In this document: positions 30,232-41,746 of the stretch, piece after piece
Layout of the letters: each line of letters begins with the position of its first letter
Numbering within the stretch: the stretch's first letter is position 1
Assembly: GCA_022648685.1 (NCBI GenBank)
Contig: JALCMW010000003.1
Location: 274,011-338,010, forward strand
Length of the DNA stretch: 64,000 nucleotides
Direction of reading: 5' to 3'
DNA from: Bacteroidales bacterium
GTDB lineage: Bacteria; Bacteroidota; Bacteroidia; Bacteroidales; UBA932
Position numbers and translations under genes: made by a program
Notes under the pieces: model-generated
Database searches by the model: none
What the model was told of the DNA's origin: nothing
The model's input: the letters and a program-made list of their open reading frames with translations, nothing else

Positions 30232-31737
30232 ATGTATATGGACAAAAAGATTTTTATTTTCGACACAACCCTCAGGGACGGAGAACAGGTCCCCGGATGT
30301 CAATTGAATACCGTTGAAAAAATTCAGGTAGCAAAGGTTCTGGAAGCTCTCGGTGTAGATGTAATCGAAGCCGGATTTCCTATTTCCAGCCCGGGTGATT
30401 TCAATTCGGTAATCGAGATTTCCAAGGCTGTCAAAGAGCCTGTTATCTGCGCTTTGTCAAGGGCTGTGGAAAAAGATATAGACAAGGCTGCCGAGGCTTT
30501 GAAATTTGCCGAGCGCAAAAGAATTCATACGGGAATAGGGACTTCCGATTCCCATATAAAATATAAATTCAATTCCACCAGGGAAGAAATCCTTGAAACT
30601 GCCGTCAAAGCTGTCAAATATGCCAGGAAATATGTAGACGACGTGGAATTTTATGCGGAAGACGCCGGACGTACGGACAATGAATATCTCGCCAGAGTGG
30701 TTGAGGCCGTCATAAAAGCCGGTGCCACGGTAGTTAATATTCCCGATACGACAGGCTATTGCCTTCCTGAAGAATACGGGGCAAAGATAAAATATCTTTG
30801 CGACCATGTAGAAGGGATAGAAAATGCGATAATATCGACGCATTGCCATAACGATCTGGGAATGGCGACGGCAAATACCATGGCAGGCATCATGAACGGA
30901 GCCCGCCAGGTCGAAGTCACCGTGAACGGAGTGGGGGAAAGGGCCGGGAATACGGCGCTTGAAGAAATTGCAATGATCCTCAAATCGCATAAGAATACCG
31001 GCTACTGTACGGGGATCCGGACACAGAAGATTTATCCTGTAAGCCGGATGGTCTCGAATCTTATGAATATGCCTGTGCAGCCCAACAAAGCGATTGTCGG
31101 CAGAAATGCTTTCGCCCATTCTTCCGGTATACACCAGGACGGCGTACTCAAGAATGCATCGACATACGAGATAATCGATCCCCGCGACATTGGCCTTGAC
31201 GACAATTCCATAGTCCTGACAGCCAGAAGCGGACATGCAGCTCTCAAATACAGATTGAGCGTACTCGGAATTACTCCTTCCCCAGAAAGACTCGAAAGCA
31301 TATACAAAGAATTCCTGAAACTCGCCGACAGCAAGAAAGAGATAAATGATGAAGACCTTCTCGTACTTGCCGGTGCTGAAAGAAGCGAGAAGTGCAATGT
31401 TAAACTTGATTTTCTTCAGGCGACAAGCGGTTCCGGAGTCCGTCCGGTTGCAAGCATCGGTCTGGATATAGCAGGGGAGAAATTCACTGCTGCGGCTACC
31501 GGAAACGGACCTGTGGATGCTTCCATCAATGCACTCAAACAGATTGTCAAACGGAAAGTCATAATAAAGGAATTCACTATCCAGAATATTACCAAAGGGT
31601 CCGATGATATGGGCAAGGTCCACATGCAGGTGGAATACGAAGGACATGAATATTATGGGTTCGGAGCCAATACCGACATCGTGACTGCTTCTGTGGAAGC
31701 CTATATAGATTGCGTAAATAAATTTATTACAAAATAA
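30232..31737 (+). CDS. leuA: 2-isopropylmalate synthase (alternative start 30238)
   Basis: [50 protein letters not shown]; followed by leuCDB. Confidence 0.95.
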   Translation: MYMDKKIFIFDTTLRDGEQVPGCQLNTVEKIQVAKVLEALGVDVIEAGFPISSPGDFNSVIEISKAVKEPVICALSRAVEKDIDKAAEALKFAERKRIHTGIGTSDSHIKYKFNSTREEILETAVKAVKYARKYVDDVEFYAEDAGRTDNEYLARVVEAVIKAGATVVNIPDTTGYCLPEEYGAKIKYLCDHVEGIENAIISTHCHNDLGMATANTMAGIMNGARQVEVTVNGVGERAGNTALEEIAMILKSHKNTGYCTGIRTQKIYPVSRMVSNLMNMPVQPNKAIVGRNAFAHSSGIHQDGVLKNASTYEIIDPRDIGLDDNSIVLTARSGHAALKYRLSVLGITPSPERLESIYKEFLKLADSKKEINDEDLLVLAGAERSEKCNVKLDFLQATSGSGVRPVASIGLDIAGEKFTAAATGNGPVDASINALKQIVKRKVIIKEFTIQNITKGSDDMGKVHMQVEYEGHEYYGFGANTDIVTASVEAYIDCVNKFITK

Positions 31738-33134
31738 TGAACACTTTATTTGATAAGATTTGGGACAGCCATGTCGTTTCTTGGATCGAGGACGGCCCGG
31801 ATCAGCTTTATGCTGACAGGCTGTATTGCCATGAAGTCACTACGCCCCAGGCTTTCGATGAACTCAGGCAGCGGGGCATAAAATGCTTCAGACCTGAAAA
31901 AATTTTCTGCATGCCCGACCATAACACTCCTACTCACGACCAGGATAAGCCTATTGTCGATCCCGTATCGAAGAAACAGGTGGATGCCCTGACACGCAAT
32001 GCAGCCGAATTCGGTCTGAGTTATTTCGGCATGAACGATCCCAGGAACGGGATTATCCATGTAGTAGGCCCTGAAAGAGGCCTTTCCCTTCCGGGAATGA
32101 CTATTGTATGCGGGGATTCCCATACTTCCACACATGGAGCCGTCGGAGCCGTAGCTTTCGGAATCGGAACGAGTGAAGTCGGCATGGTCATGGCATCTCA
32201 GTGCATACTCCAGAGAAAACCAAAGTCGATGCGAATCAAGATAGAAGGGAAACTCGGAAATGGAGTCGCTCCGAAGGATGTGGCTTTGTATCTGATGAAG
32301 AAAATAACTACCGGCGGCGGTACCGGCTATTTCATAGAATATTCCGGTTCGGTGATACGAGACATGTCCATGGAAGGCCGTTTCACAGTTTGCAACCTTT
32401 CGATAGAAATGGGTGCGAGGGGCGGCTTCATAGCTCCCGACGAAACCACGTTCGAATATCTGAAGGGCAGGGAATATTCCCCGAAAGGACAGGAATGGGA
32501 CAAGGCCGTAGCATATTGGAAAACCCTTAAAAGCGGTAATGATGCTGTTTTCGACAAAGAAATAGAGTTCGATGCCGCTGATATTAAACCCATGATAACT
32601 TACGGAACAAATCCGGGCATGGGAATACCCGTAACGGATAATATCCCGGAAGAAAGCTCCATACCGGAAGCCGGAAGGGATTCGTTTCGCAAGGCTTTGG
32701 ATTACATGGGCTTCCATGCAGGAGAACCCATGATCGGAAAACATGTCGATTATGTGTTTCTCGGAGCATGTACCAACGGGAGGGTAGAGGACTTCAGGGC
32801 TTTCGCTTCTATTGCCGAAGGCCGCCACAAAGCCGCGGGTGTAACGGCCTGGCTTGTTCCGGGCTCATGGGAGGTTGCAAGACAGATCCGTGCCGAAGGT
32901 ATAGACAATATCCTCGAAGCTGCCGGTTTCGAAATCCGCCAGCCCGGTTGTTCGGCGTGTCTCGCAATGAACGACGATAAAGTTCCTGCAGGCAAATACT
33001 GTGTTTCCACAAGCAACAGGAATTTCCAGGGACGTCAGGGGCCTGGTTCACGTACCCTCCTTGCAAGTCCGCTGGCCGCAGCAGCCGCGGCAGTCACAGG
33101 TGTTGTCACAGATCCCAGAACTTTAATGAAATAA
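31737..33134 (+). CDS. leuC: 3-isopropylmalate dehydratase large subunit
   Basis: [49 protein letters not shown]. Confidence 0.96.
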   Translation: MNTLFDKIWDSHVVSWIEDGPDQLYADRLYCHEVTTPQAFDELRQRGIKCFRPEKIFCMPDHNTPTHDQDKPIVDPVSKKQVDALTRNAAEFGLSYFGMNDPRNGIIHVVGPERGLSLPGMTIVCGDSHTSTHGAVGAVAFGIGTSEVGMVMASQCILQRKPKSMRIKIEGKLGNGVAPKDVALYLMKKITTGGGTGYFIEYSGSVIRDMSMEGRFTVCNLSIEMGARGGFIAPDETTFEYLKGREYSPKGQEWDKAVAYWKTLKSGNDAVFDKEIEFDAADIKPMITYGTNPGMGIPVTDNIPEESSIPEAGRDSFRKALDYMGFHAGEPMIGKHVDYVFLGACTNGRVEDFRAFASIAEGRHKAAGVTAWLVPGSWEVARQIRAEGIDNILEAAGFEIRQPGCSACLAMNDDKVPAGKYCVSTSNRNFQGRQGPGSRTLLASPLAAAAAAVTGVVTDPRTLMK

Positions 33135-33139
33135 AAACC

Positions 33140-33736
33140 ATGAAACAGAAATTTGATATTATCACTGATACTTGCGTGCCTCTTCATCTGGATAATGTAG
33201 ATACGGATCAGATCATACCGGCCAGATTCCTGAAAGCAACAACAAGGGATGAAAAATTTTTCGGGGAGAACCTGTTCAGGGATTGGAGGTACAGGCAGGA
33301 CGGGACTCCGGATCCGGACTTCGTCCTGAACGATAAGCGTTACGGCGGACATATCCTTGTTGCCGGAAAGAACTTCGGCTGCGGTTCCAGCCGTGAACAT
33401 GCGGCGTGGGCATTGGCCGGATACGGCTTCAGAGCAGTGATCTCCAGCTATTTCGCCGATATTCACAAAAACAACGAATTGAATAATTTCGTGCTTCCCG
33501 TTGTAGTTTCGGAAGGTTTCCTACGGGAGCTTTTTTCTTCGATAGAAGCCGATCCGGCAACGAAAGTCACAATCGACCTTCCCTCGCAGACGGTCACAGA
33601 TACGGCTACAGGCAGGAGCGAAAAATTCCCGATAGATAAATACAAGAAATACTGTCTTATGAACGGTATCGACGATATCGACTATCTGCTCGGGAACAAA
33701 AATAAAATCACCGAATATGAGAATAAGATAAAATAA
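33140..33736 (+). CDS. leuD: 3-isopropylmalate dehydratase small subunit
   Basis: LDNVDTDQIIPARFLK, GKNFGCGSSREHAAWAL. Confidence 0.96.
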   Translation: MKQKFDIITDTCVPLHLDNVDTDQIIPARFLKATTRDEKFFGENLFRDWRYRQDGTPDPDFVLNDKRYGGHILVAGKNFGCGSSREHAAWALAGYGFRAVISSYFADIHKNNELNNFVLPVVVSEGFLRELFSSIEADPATKVTIDLPSQTVTDTATGRSEKFPIDKYKKYCLMNGIDDIDYLLGNKNKITEYENKIK

Positions 33737-33764
33737 TCAAATACGAAAATAAAACCATAAGAAT

Positions 33765-34835
33765 ATGAAGATGAAGATAGCTGAACTTCCGGGAGACGGT
33801 ATAGGTCCGGAAGTGGTTGAACAGGGCGTGAAAGCGATAAATGTGGTCTGCGGGAAATTCGGTCATGAGGTGGAATATGCTTTCGGGTATGTAGGTGCCT
33901 GCGCCATAGACAGGACAGGAAATCCCTATCCCGAAGAAACCCACGATATCTGCATGGCCAGCGATGCCGTATTGTTCGGTGCCGTCGGGGATCCGAGATA
34001 TGACAATGATCCGACTTCCAAGGTCCGTCCCGAACAGGGTCTTCTTGCCATGAGGAAAAAATTGGGCCTGTATGCAAATATCCGTCCCGTCGAGACTTTC
34101 AAGACATTGGTGAGCAAATCCCCGCTGAAGACGGACCTGGTAGACGGTGTCGATTTCGTCTGTGTCAGGGAATTGACCGGTGGCATGTATTTCGGCGACA
34201 AGGGAAGGAAAGACAACGGCGATACGGCCTATGACACCTGCATATATCATCGCTTCGAAGTGGAAAGGATACTCAAGCTTGCTTTCGAATATGCTATGAG
34301 ACGTCGCAAACATCTGACGGTGGTGGATAAAGCCAATGTCCTCGAATCGTCTCGTCTATGGAGGCAGATAGCGCAGGAAATGGCGCCTTCCTATCCGGAA
34401 GTTTCCGTGGATTACATGTATGTTGACAACGCTTCCATGCAGATTATACGTTGCCCGAAGCATTTCGATGTTCTTGTGACGGAAAATACTTTCGGGGATA
34501 TCCTGACCGATGAAGCCAGCTGCATTTCAGGCTCTATGGGCCTTCAGGCTTCCGCTTCCGTCGGAGAACATACCAGCCTTTTCGAACCGATACACGGTTC
34601 TTATCCCCAGGCGGCCGGGAAGAACATTGCCAATCCCATAGCCACCATAATATCGGCTGCCATGATGTTCGAGTATGCTTTCGGACTTACGGAAGAAGGC
34701 AGGGCCATCCGTAACGCAGTAACCGCCTCGATAGATCAGGGGTATGTTACCGAAGACCTTTCGGAAGGCGGTGTATCACATTACACTTCGGAAGTGGGGG
34801 ATTGGATAGCAGATTATATAAGGAATAACCGGTAA
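33765..34835 (+). CDS. leuB: 3-isopropylmalate dehydrogenase
   Basis: [50 protein letters not shown]. Confidence 0.96.
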   Translation: MKMKIAELPGDGIGPEVVEQGVKAINVVCGKFGHEVEYAFGYVGACAIDRTGNPYPEETHDICMASDAVLFGAVGDPRYDNDPTSKVRPEQGLLAMRKKLGLYANIRPVETFKTLVSKSPLKTDLVDGVDFVCVRELTGGMYFGDKGRKDNGDTAYDTCIYHRFEVERILKLAFEYAMRRRKHLTVVDKANVLESSRLWRQIAQEMAPSYPEVSVDYMYVDNASMQIIRCPKHFDVLVTENTFGDILTDEASCISGSMGLQASASVGEHTSLFEPIHGSYPQAAGKNIANPIATIISAAMMFEYAFGLTEEGRAIRNAVTASIDQGYVTEDLSEGGVSHYTSEVGDWIADYIRNNR

Positions 34836-34847
34836 TAAGGTTTTCCT

Positions 34848-36518
34848 TTATTTTTTATATGCCTGTTCGTGCACTCCGGCTACTGCTCTGCCGCTGGGAT
34901 CGTTCATATTCTTGAAAGATTTATCCCAGCGCAGGGCTTCTGCCGTTGAACATGCCACACTCGGGACATTCGGGACACTTCTCGCTGCCGATTCGCTAGG
35001 GAAATGCTCTTCAAAAATTCTCCTGTAAACGTATTCTTCTTTGTTCATAGGAGGATTGACAGGAAAGCGTTCGGCCGCATGTGCCATCTCTTCGTCCGAA
35101 ACCATTTTTTCCGTCTCGGCCTTGAGCGTGTCTATCCAATTGTATCCTACGCCATCGGAGAATTGTTCCTTCTGTCTCCAAACTATATCTTCCGGCAGCA
35201 TATCCGAGAACGCTTCTCTCAATATTTTCTTCTCCATAACATTGCCAGGGCACATCTTGGCTTGAGGATTCGTTCTCATCGCCACATCCAGGAATTCCTT
35301 GTCAAGGAACGGGACACGACCTTCGACTCCCCATGCGGCAAGGCTCTTGTTGGCCCTCAGGCAATCGTATAAATAGAGCTTTGACATCTTCCTGACTGTC
35401 TCTTCGTGAAATTCCCTGGCGTCGGGAGCCTTGTGGAAATACAGATAACCGCCGAAGATTTCGTCGGAACCTTCCCCGCTCAGCACCATTTTTATTCCCA
35501 TGCTCTTGATGACACGGGCCAGAAGATACATCGGGGTTGAGGCCCTTACAGTGGTTACGTCGTATGTCTCGATGAAATATATTACATCCCTTATGGCGTC
35601 CAGGCCTTCCTGTATTGTGTAATTCACTTCGTGATGCACTGTGCCGATATAATTTGCAACCTCCCTGGCTTTCTCAAGATCCGGAGCACCTTTGAGTCCG
35701 ATTGCGAAAGAGTGAAGTCTCGGCCACCAAGCCTGAGTCAGGCTATTGTCTTCTATACGGTTTCCAGCGAATTTCTGTGTTACGGCGCTTATGATGGAGC
35801 TGTCCAGACCTCCGCTTAGCAGGACTCCGTAAGGCACGTCGCTCATCAGCTGACGTTTGACGGCATCGGAGAGGGAATCCCTTATCGCTTCGACGCTTGC
35901 GGGATTATTCTTTACTGCATCGTATTCAAACCAGTCACGTTTGAAATAACGTGTCATTTTCCCTTCCCGGCTATAATAATAATGTCCAGGAAGGAAAGGC
36001 TCATAACGGTCGCAGAAACCTTCGAGAGCTTTCAACTCGCTTGCGACATAGATTTTTCCGTCATTGTCATATCCTATATACAGGGGAATGACTCCGATCG
36101 GATCCCTTGCAACCAGAAATTCATCTTTTTCTTCATCATAAAGGGCGAAAGCGAAAATTCCGTTCAGATCTTCCAGAAAATCCTTTCCCTTGTCTTTATA
36201 CAGAGCGAGTATCACTTCACAGTCGCTGCCTGTCTTGAAATCGTATTTGCCTGAATACCTTTCCCTTATTTCCTTGTGATTGTATATTTCCCCGTTGACG
36301 GCCAGAACTTGTTTCCCGTCAGGGCTGAAAAGAGGTTGTCTTCCCGATACCGGATCCACTATCGAAAGTCTCTCATGGGTGAGAATCGCCGTTTTTCCGC
36401 AATATATACCACTCCAATCAGGTCCGCGGTGACGGATTTTCTGACTCATCCTCAAAGCTTTGTCCCGTAGTTCTTTGCTTTGCTCCTTGATGTTGAAAAT
36501 AGCTGCAATGCCGCACAT
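34848..36518 (-). CDS. asnB: Asparagine synthase B (glutamine-hydrolysing)
   Basis: MCGIAAIF, RHRGPDWSG, GVLLSGGLDSSIISA, VLSGEGSDEIFGGY. Confidence 0.96.
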   Translation of the reverse strand: MCGIAAIFNIKEQSKELRDKALRMSQKIRHRGPDWSGIYCGKTAILTHERLSIVDPVSGRQPLFSPDGKQVLAVNGEIYNHKEIRERYSGKYDFKTGSDCEVILALYKDKGKDFLEDLNGIFAFALYDEEKDEFLVARDPIGVIPLYIGYDNDGKIYVASELKALEGFCDRYEPFLPGHYYYSREGKMTRYFKRDWFEYDAVKNNPASVEAIRDSLSDAVKRQLMSDVPYGVLLSGGLDSSIISAVTQKFAGNRIEDNSLTQAWWPRLHSFAIGLKGAPDLEKAREVANYIGTVHHEVNYTIQEGLDAIRDVIYFIETYDVTTVRASTPMYLLARVIKSMGIKMVLSGEGSDEIFGGYLYFHKAPDAREFHEETVRKMSKLYLYDCLRANKSLAAWGVEGRVPFLDKEFLDVAMRTNPQAKMCPGNVMEKKILREAFSDMLPEDIVWRQKEQFSDGVGYNWIDTLKAETEKMVSDEEMAHAAERFPVNPPMNKEEYVYRRIFEEHFPSESAARSVPNVPSVACSTAEALRWDKSFKNMNDPSGRAVAGVHEQAYKK

Positions 36519-36634
36519 GTTTTTATTCTTTTATTGTTCAAACACTAAAAATATGGATTCTTCGCCCAAATTCCAATATTCAAATTGTAAAAGAACTGTA
36601 AGTATTTATAAAAAACGATTTTGGAGACAATATA

Positions 36635-36671
36635 AACAAAACGGATATGCCCATTCCAAGGACATATCCGT
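36635..36671 (-). terminator. Putative terminator downstream of the AraC/GyrI gene
   Basis: On minus strand ACGGATATG...CATATCCGT followed by TTTTGTTT. Confidence 0.55.
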
Positions 36672-36747
36672 CATACTACTTATAAATTGAAACTTACCCG
36701 AAATTGCATAGGTTTCAACAATAGCCGGTTATGATTCTATCGGACGG

Positions 36748-37611
36748 CTAGAGTATCGGAACATAGATTTCGGTTAGGAGATCTTCCGGCTTTGTGTCAG
36801 AGGGGTCATTGAGGTATTTCTCGAACATGGCTATACGGGAATCGTCCAGTTTGTATCCGCCGTCAGGTATATATTTTCCGAAAACAGTGTCATATACGCT
36901 TCCCAGCTGCTGGTAAGGTCCTTTGTACAGATACACCGCGAATTTTCCTCCGTATATTTCCTTCGTCTTTACATCGCCTTCCGGAATTATTTCCACCGAA
37001 GTTGCCAGGCAGACGTCGGCTCTTTGTTTCCCGGCTTCGGTGACTGACGGATCGTCATAATATACCGTCATGTATTCGCATTCACTTGGGTTGAGGTTGT
37101 ATTTAGAAGCGCATTTCATCACGGCTCCCCATGCCTTGGCATAGTTGCAGGTGAGATAATCCCCCTGAAGGCTGTAGCAGATCGTTTTTACTGGTTTTCT
37201 GATTTCTATTCTTTCCTTCAACTCGAGAGCTGAATTGATTTTTATTGGTTTCATGATTTTGTAGATTTTATCTTTTCTATAGACATACGGTGAAACACCG
37301 TAGTATTGCTTGAAAATCTTGGACAGGGAAGACTGGACGTCGTAGCCTACCCTGTATGCAATTTCCTGGACGGACATATCCGAAAAGCGCAGGAGCCTGG
37401 CCGCGGTTTCCACCCTTTTCCTGGTTACGAACGCCCCTATCGGTTCTCCCAGAAAAGCTTTGAATATGCGGTGGAAATGATACGGAGAGAAATTGGAAAC
37501 GCCCGCCAGCGTCTCCAGGCGGATTTCTTCGTCCAGATGATTGTTTATGTATTCTACTACGATGTTGATCCGTTTCAAATACTCATCCCTTGTACTCGTT
37601 TTCTGTTGCAT
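36748..37611 (-). CDS. AraC-family regulator with GyrI-like effector-binding domain
   Basis: Two HTH segments (LETLAGVSNFSPYHFHRIFKAFLGEPIGAFVTRKRVETAARLLRFSDMSVQEIAYRVGYDVQSSLSKIFKQYYGVSPYVYRK), then GyrI-like C-terminus. Confidence 0.9.
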   Translation of the reverse strand: MQQKTSTRDEYLKRINIVVEYINNHLDEEIRLETLAGVSNFSPYHFHRIFKAFLGEPIGAFVTRKRVETAARLLRFSDMSVQEIAYRVGYDVQSSLSKIFKQYYGVSPYVYRKDKIYKIMKPIKINSALELKERIEIRKPVKTICYSLQGDYLTCNYAKAWGAVMKCASKYNLNPSECEYMTVYYDDPSVTEAGKQRADVCLATSVEIIPEGDVKTKEIYGGKFAVYLYKGPYQQLGSVYDTVFGKYIPDGGYKLDDSRIAMFEKYLNDPSDTKPEDLLTEIYVPIL

Positions 37612-37872
37612 AGCCGAAGTTTTTCAGGTTGATCCTTTTACCGATGCAAAATTACGTCAAACATTCCGCAATAGTTTTCCCGATCTTGCTGAATTTGAGA
37701 TAACATAAAAATAATTGCTTAAATTATAAAAAATATTACATTGTGCCGTACAATGGCTCAACCATAATTTATATTTGCAAAAGTAGATAAAAGTACATAA
37801 TTGATAATTACGGTTTATAAGTATGTTTATAACTTTATTAATCTCATCTGTTCAACGGATATGAAATTTTTT

Positions 37873-37901
37873 TAATTTTGGAATACGTTAATACGTATTA
37901 A
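37873..37901 (+). promoter_or_regulatory. Putative cas-operon promoter element and palindromic operator
   Basis: TAATTTTG (37873-37880) then perfect 14-bp palindrome TTAATACGTATTAA (37888-37901), about 40 nt before cas6. Confidence 0.4.
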
Positions 37902-37939
37902 ATAACCATGATGTTAATCGATCGACTAAAATATATAAA

Positions 37940-38815
37940 ATGAGAATAGAACTTAAGCTCAATACTGCTTCGAAACGTAAATTTCTTCCGATGGACTATC
38001 AATATTACATAGCCGCATGGATATATAAGGTGTTGAGTCTTTCTGATGAAGCATATGCGACTTTTTTGCATGAACATGGCTATGGCAAAGGCGATAGCCA
38101 TTTGTACAAATTGTTTTGTTTCGGCAGATTGAATTTCAGTAAGCCGAAAATATGGAGGGAGAAAAAATTATTTCAGCTTTTCAGTGATGAAATGTATTTG
38201 AAAATAGCTTTCGATGTGAATGAAGCTGCTGCAAATTTCATAAAAGGATTGTTCGCAGATCAGGAATTCTATCTTGGAGACAGGTTCAACGGCATCGATT
38301 TCACCGTATCCGGTGTTCAGGTGCTCCCCGAACCTGATTTCGATTCTTTAGGATCCGGTAGCTCCGCCGGTGCTGCCAGCTCTGTCGAGCCCGTAGCTGC
38401 CGATCCTGCCGGTGCTGTCGAATCTTCTCGCGATAATCTTGTCGTTTCGGTTCACTACAGAAATGTGACGCCATGGGTTGTAAGCTACAAGGAAGCTACG
38501 GATAAATATGCCGAATATCTGAAGCCTGATCATCCCCTGTTTGCTTCTTGCGTGGCCAAACACCTGATTGAGAAATATAATGATTTGCATGACAGCCAGG
38601 TAGACGCTTCCGAGATCCGTCTGGACATATCACCGGAATACAAACGCAGCGGTTTCCTCATCAAGCCCGGCAGCAGGGATGAAACCAGAATCGTCGGCAA
38701 CCTTTGCGACTTCGTCCTGACTGCTCCGATCGGAATACATAAAATGATATGGAATGCCGGCCTCTGCGAGAAAAGCAGTTTGGGATTCGGCTGGGTGGAA
38801 ATGATGGAAAAATAG
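37940..38815 (+). CDS. cas6: CRISPR-associated endoribonuclease Cas6
   Basis: MRIELKLNTASKRKFLPMDYQYYIAAWIYKVLS start and Gly-rich C-terminus GLCEKSSLGFGWVEMM; first gene of cas operon. Confidence 0.92.
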   Translation: MRIELKLNTASKRKFLPMDYQYYIAAWIYKVLSLSDEAYATFLHEHGYGKGDSHLYKLFCFGRLNFSKPKIWREKKLFQLFSDEMYLKIAFDVNEAAANFIKGLFADQEFYLGDRFNGIDFTVSGVQVLPEPDFDSLGSGSSAGAASSVEPVAADPAGAVESSRDNLVVSVHYRNVTPWVVSYKEATDKYAEYLKPDHPLFASCVAKHLIEKYNDLHDSQVDASEIRLDISPEYKRSGFLIKPGSRDETRIVGNLCDFVLTAPIGIHKMIWNAGLCEKSSLGFGWVEMMEK

Positions 38816-38829
38816 ATATAATATTATTT

Positions 38830-40785
38830 ATGATACGAGAAATAATAAATTTTACGAATAACCTGCTTGAGGACATTCCTGATATTATGGAATGGAAGAC
38901 ACAACCGAGTAAGGGGTTACATGTTTTTATAGACATTGACGAGAAAGGTCGATGGGTTAATCAAAACCTTCAAAAGGGAAAAGATTATGATTATTATGAT
39001 GGAAAAAATCAAAATATTTCATTATGGAGTGATTGTATTCGTTATCAGGGCGTTTCTGATTATATTACGATGAATAAAGTTCAAAAATTTGATTCAAAAC
39101 AGAAAATACATTCATGTTCACCTTTTGCATTAGCTTTTAATTTCAATTTTAATGATGATGATAGAAAAAGTTTAGGCATTAAAAAATGGAAAAAGGGGGA
39201 AAAACCAACAGAGGAAGAAAAAAATGCAAATGAAGATTTAGTTAGATCTAAAAGAATTAAGATTATTTCGTCAAGACTTAAAGATTATAGAAATAACGCC
39301 TTAAAAATGTACTCTGGAGCAGATACAGAATTTCGCCAGATTATAGATGGTTTCTATTCTCAAATGCCCAGTATTTTGAATCAAGTTCAAGACATTCCTG
39401 AATACAAATCTATTATTGATAAAGATTATATAAGGATATATTTAAGAACAATACCCTATGTAAGGCAACAATCATATTATGCCGAATATCTAAAAAGTGA
39501 AATATTCAATGATGAAAAGCTTTCTTGTGGCGAACTGGGCGTCATCGGTTTTCAAACAACTTTTCCTAATAAAAAAACCTTTGTTAAACATAAAACAAGT
39601 AGTTTGATTAAAGGAATAAGTCAACGCTATTCAAGAGATGAAGCTTTAATTCTTAATAATTTTGAAAAACTTCTAAAAAGAAAAATTACTGTAGACAAAA
39701 AAGATTTTCGGTGTTTGCCTAATCCACTACCTATTGTTGTTGATAGAAGAGAGATAAATAAAGAAATTGTCAAATTATTTAATTCTGAAAATGACCCTAT
39801 GTCATACAAAGAATTGTTGAAAAAATTATTTGAAGGGACTAATCAAAAATATTTATCTGATTATTATTTAATAAATTATTCAAACACTAAAGATGGCTTG
39901 AAAATTAATGATTTTGATTTTGTTCCATTATTCAGGTTCAATATTGAATGTACTATAAGTAATTGTATTGAACTGTTCAATTTGAACGATAAAAAGTCGA
40001 TATCTAATGTTTTTGAATTGGAAAAAGAAATTAGCACATTATTTCAGCAATATAACGACAAAACAGGAAATGGAAAAAGCTTTTTAATCGGCAATTATTT
40101 TGGAGATAAATTTGAACCTTCCAAAGGACATTCAATAACAGAGGAAACAACAGCTTCATTCTACAAATACAGGAAAAGTATATATGATTATATCTACAAA
40201 TCAAGACTTCAAAGTATAACAGACAAAATGTTCGATGATATGGTATATTCTGCTATTTTATCAGACATTTCAAAAGATGAATTTAAGGAGAAGCGTCATA
40301 CAAAATTTTATGCTATCGGAGAAAAGCTGAATATTTGGTTTAGTTTATACAATTTATTTACTAATTACAATAAAAATGAAATCACTATGGCTTCAAAAGT
40401 AACCGACTTAATGTCGAAAATGCGTAGCGTCGCAAAAGGAGAATCTAATTTTGAAACGCCCGAAGATTTTGCTTTCGGTGCAGGACAGATTGTGTCTTAT
40501 TTAATTGATAGGAGTGTAGCGGCAAACAAAACTTATGCAATGCTGGAACCTTATTTGCAAAAAAATAAATCCAACCAGTTACAAGATGCTATTGCTCAAA
40601 CAATAGCGATTTATAAACACGATATTAATGTTTATAAAGGGAAATTTGAACGGCTTGCATCGCAAGTGCTTACAGATGACTGCAATATGGAAATGAAACC
40701 ATTACTCAAATATTTTTTGGCAGGGTGTTTCTGCCCATGCGTCATTTATGAATCAGAAAAGGACAAAGAGAATAATAACAATTAA
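38830..40785 (+). CDS. cas8b: Type I-B large subunit Cas8b (TM1802/Csh1-like)
   Basis: MIREIINFTNNLLEDIPD...; size and position between cas6 and cas7; C-terminal YFLAGCFCPCVIYE. Start 38830 preferred because the ORF-track start lies inside cas6. Confidence 0.82.
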   Translation: MIREIINFTNNLLEDIPDIMEWKTQPSKGLHVFIDIDEKGRWVNQNLQKGKDYDYYDGKNQNISLWSDCIRYQGVSDYITMNKVQKFDSKQKIHSCSPFALAFNFNFNDDDRKSLGIKKWKKGEKPTEEEKNANEDLVRSKRIKIISSRLKDYRNNALKMYSGADTEFRQIIDGFYSQMPSILNQVQDIPEYKSIIDKDYIRIYLRTIPYVRQQSYYAEYLKSEIFNDEKLSCGELGVIGFQTTFPNKKTFVKHKTSSLIKGISQRYSRDEALILNNFEKLLKRKITVDKKDFRCLPNPLPIVVDRREINKEIVKLFNSENDPMSYKELLKKLFEGTNQKYLSDYYLINYSNTKDGLKINDFDFVPLFRFNIECTISNCIELFNLNDKKSISNVFELEKEISTLFQQYNDKTGNGKSFLIGNYFGDKFEPSKGHSITEETTASFYKYRKSIYDYIYKSRLQSITDKMFDDMVYSAILSDISKDEFKEKRHTKFYAIGEKLNIWFSLYNLFTNYNKNEITMASKVTDLMSKMRSVAKGESNFETPEDFAFGAGQIVSYLIDRSVAANKTYAMLEPYLQKNKSNQLQDAIAQTIAIYKHDINVYKGKFERLASQVLTDDCNMEMKPLLKYFLAGCFCPCVIYESEKDKENNNN

Positions 40786-40798
40786 AAAATAGGAGATT

Positions 40799-41746
40799 AT
40801 GATTATGACAGAATTTAAAAACAGAGTTTTCGGTTGTGCTATAGTAAAAGCAATCAACTCAAATTACAATGCCGATTTTTCAGGTCAGCCTCGTACATTA
40901 CCTAACGGAGTCGTTTATGCAACAGACAAGGCTTATAAGTACACTGTAAAAAATTATTTAAAAGATGTTTTCCCCTTGGAAAGGATATTTTATTTTAAAT
41001 CATTGAATGCCAAGTTAAATCCAATTTCTTTGGATGAAACCTACAAGAAATATTTTGGCGACTATCCGAAAGGGATAACAGATAAAGAAAAAATAGTAAA
41101 AAATACGGTTGCAAAAAATCTTTTGAGTTGTTTAGACATCCGTTTATTTGGGGCTACTTTTGCTGGAGAAACAAATATATCCATACATGGACCTGTTCAG
41201 GTTAATCATGGAATAAATATTTGGAAAGAAAATAATATTTATTCTGAACAAATAACATCACCATTTAGTAATAAAGCAGATGATCCTGATGCAGAAAAAG
41301 GAATGACAACAATTGGACGTCAATCCAAATTGGAAGAAGGACATTATTTGCATCATTTTTCTATTAATCCGAAAAATTTGATTGATGTTGCTGAATTAGC
41401 TGGAGATGGAGCAGAAAAGCTTTCAGAGGATGATATTTCTAAATTGAAAGAAGCCATGCGCCGGGGTGTTACGTGGTATGATTCAGCATCGAAGGCCGGA
41501 TCTGAGAACGAGATGCTGGTTTGGGTCCAATTAAATGAAAATTCTAAAATCGTATTGCCGAATTTTACTACATTGATAAAATTGGAAGATGAAAGAAAGG
41601 ATGGGAAATATGTATATAACTTTGAAGGATTAACGGCAGAGCTAAATAAATTCGACGGCGAAATTCAATCTATTGAGATTTATTACAATCAGCAGACTTG
41701 TAGTTTGAAAAAGTTACCTGCAAGAACTGTAGAAAATGATTTATGA
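40799..41746 (+). CDS. cas7: Type I-B Cas7 (Csh2-like)
   Basis: MTEFKNRVFGCAIVKAINSNYNADFSGQPRTLPNGVVYATDKAYKYTVKNYL, GATFAGETNISIHGPVQVNHGIN. Confidence 0.92.
   Translation: MIMTEFKNRVFGCAIVKAINSNYNADFSGQPRTLPNGVVYATDKAYKYTVKNYLKDVFPLERIFYFKSLNAKLNPISLDETYKKYFGDYPKGITDKEKIVKNTVAKNLLSCLDIRLFGATFAGETNISIHGPVQVNHGINIWKENNIYSEQITSPFSNKADDPDAEKGMTTIGRQSKLEEGHYLHHFSINPKNLIDVAELAGDGAEKLSEDDISKLKEAMRRGVTWYDSASKAGSENEMLVWVQLNENSKIVLPNFTTLIKLEDERKDGKYVYNFEGLTAELNKFDGEIQSIEIYYNQQTCSLKKLPARTVENDL

Noticed and set aside
20187-33466. Long antisense ORFs opposite lon, leuA, leuC, rng and others
   Set aside because: Shadow ORFs opposite well-recognised conserved genes.
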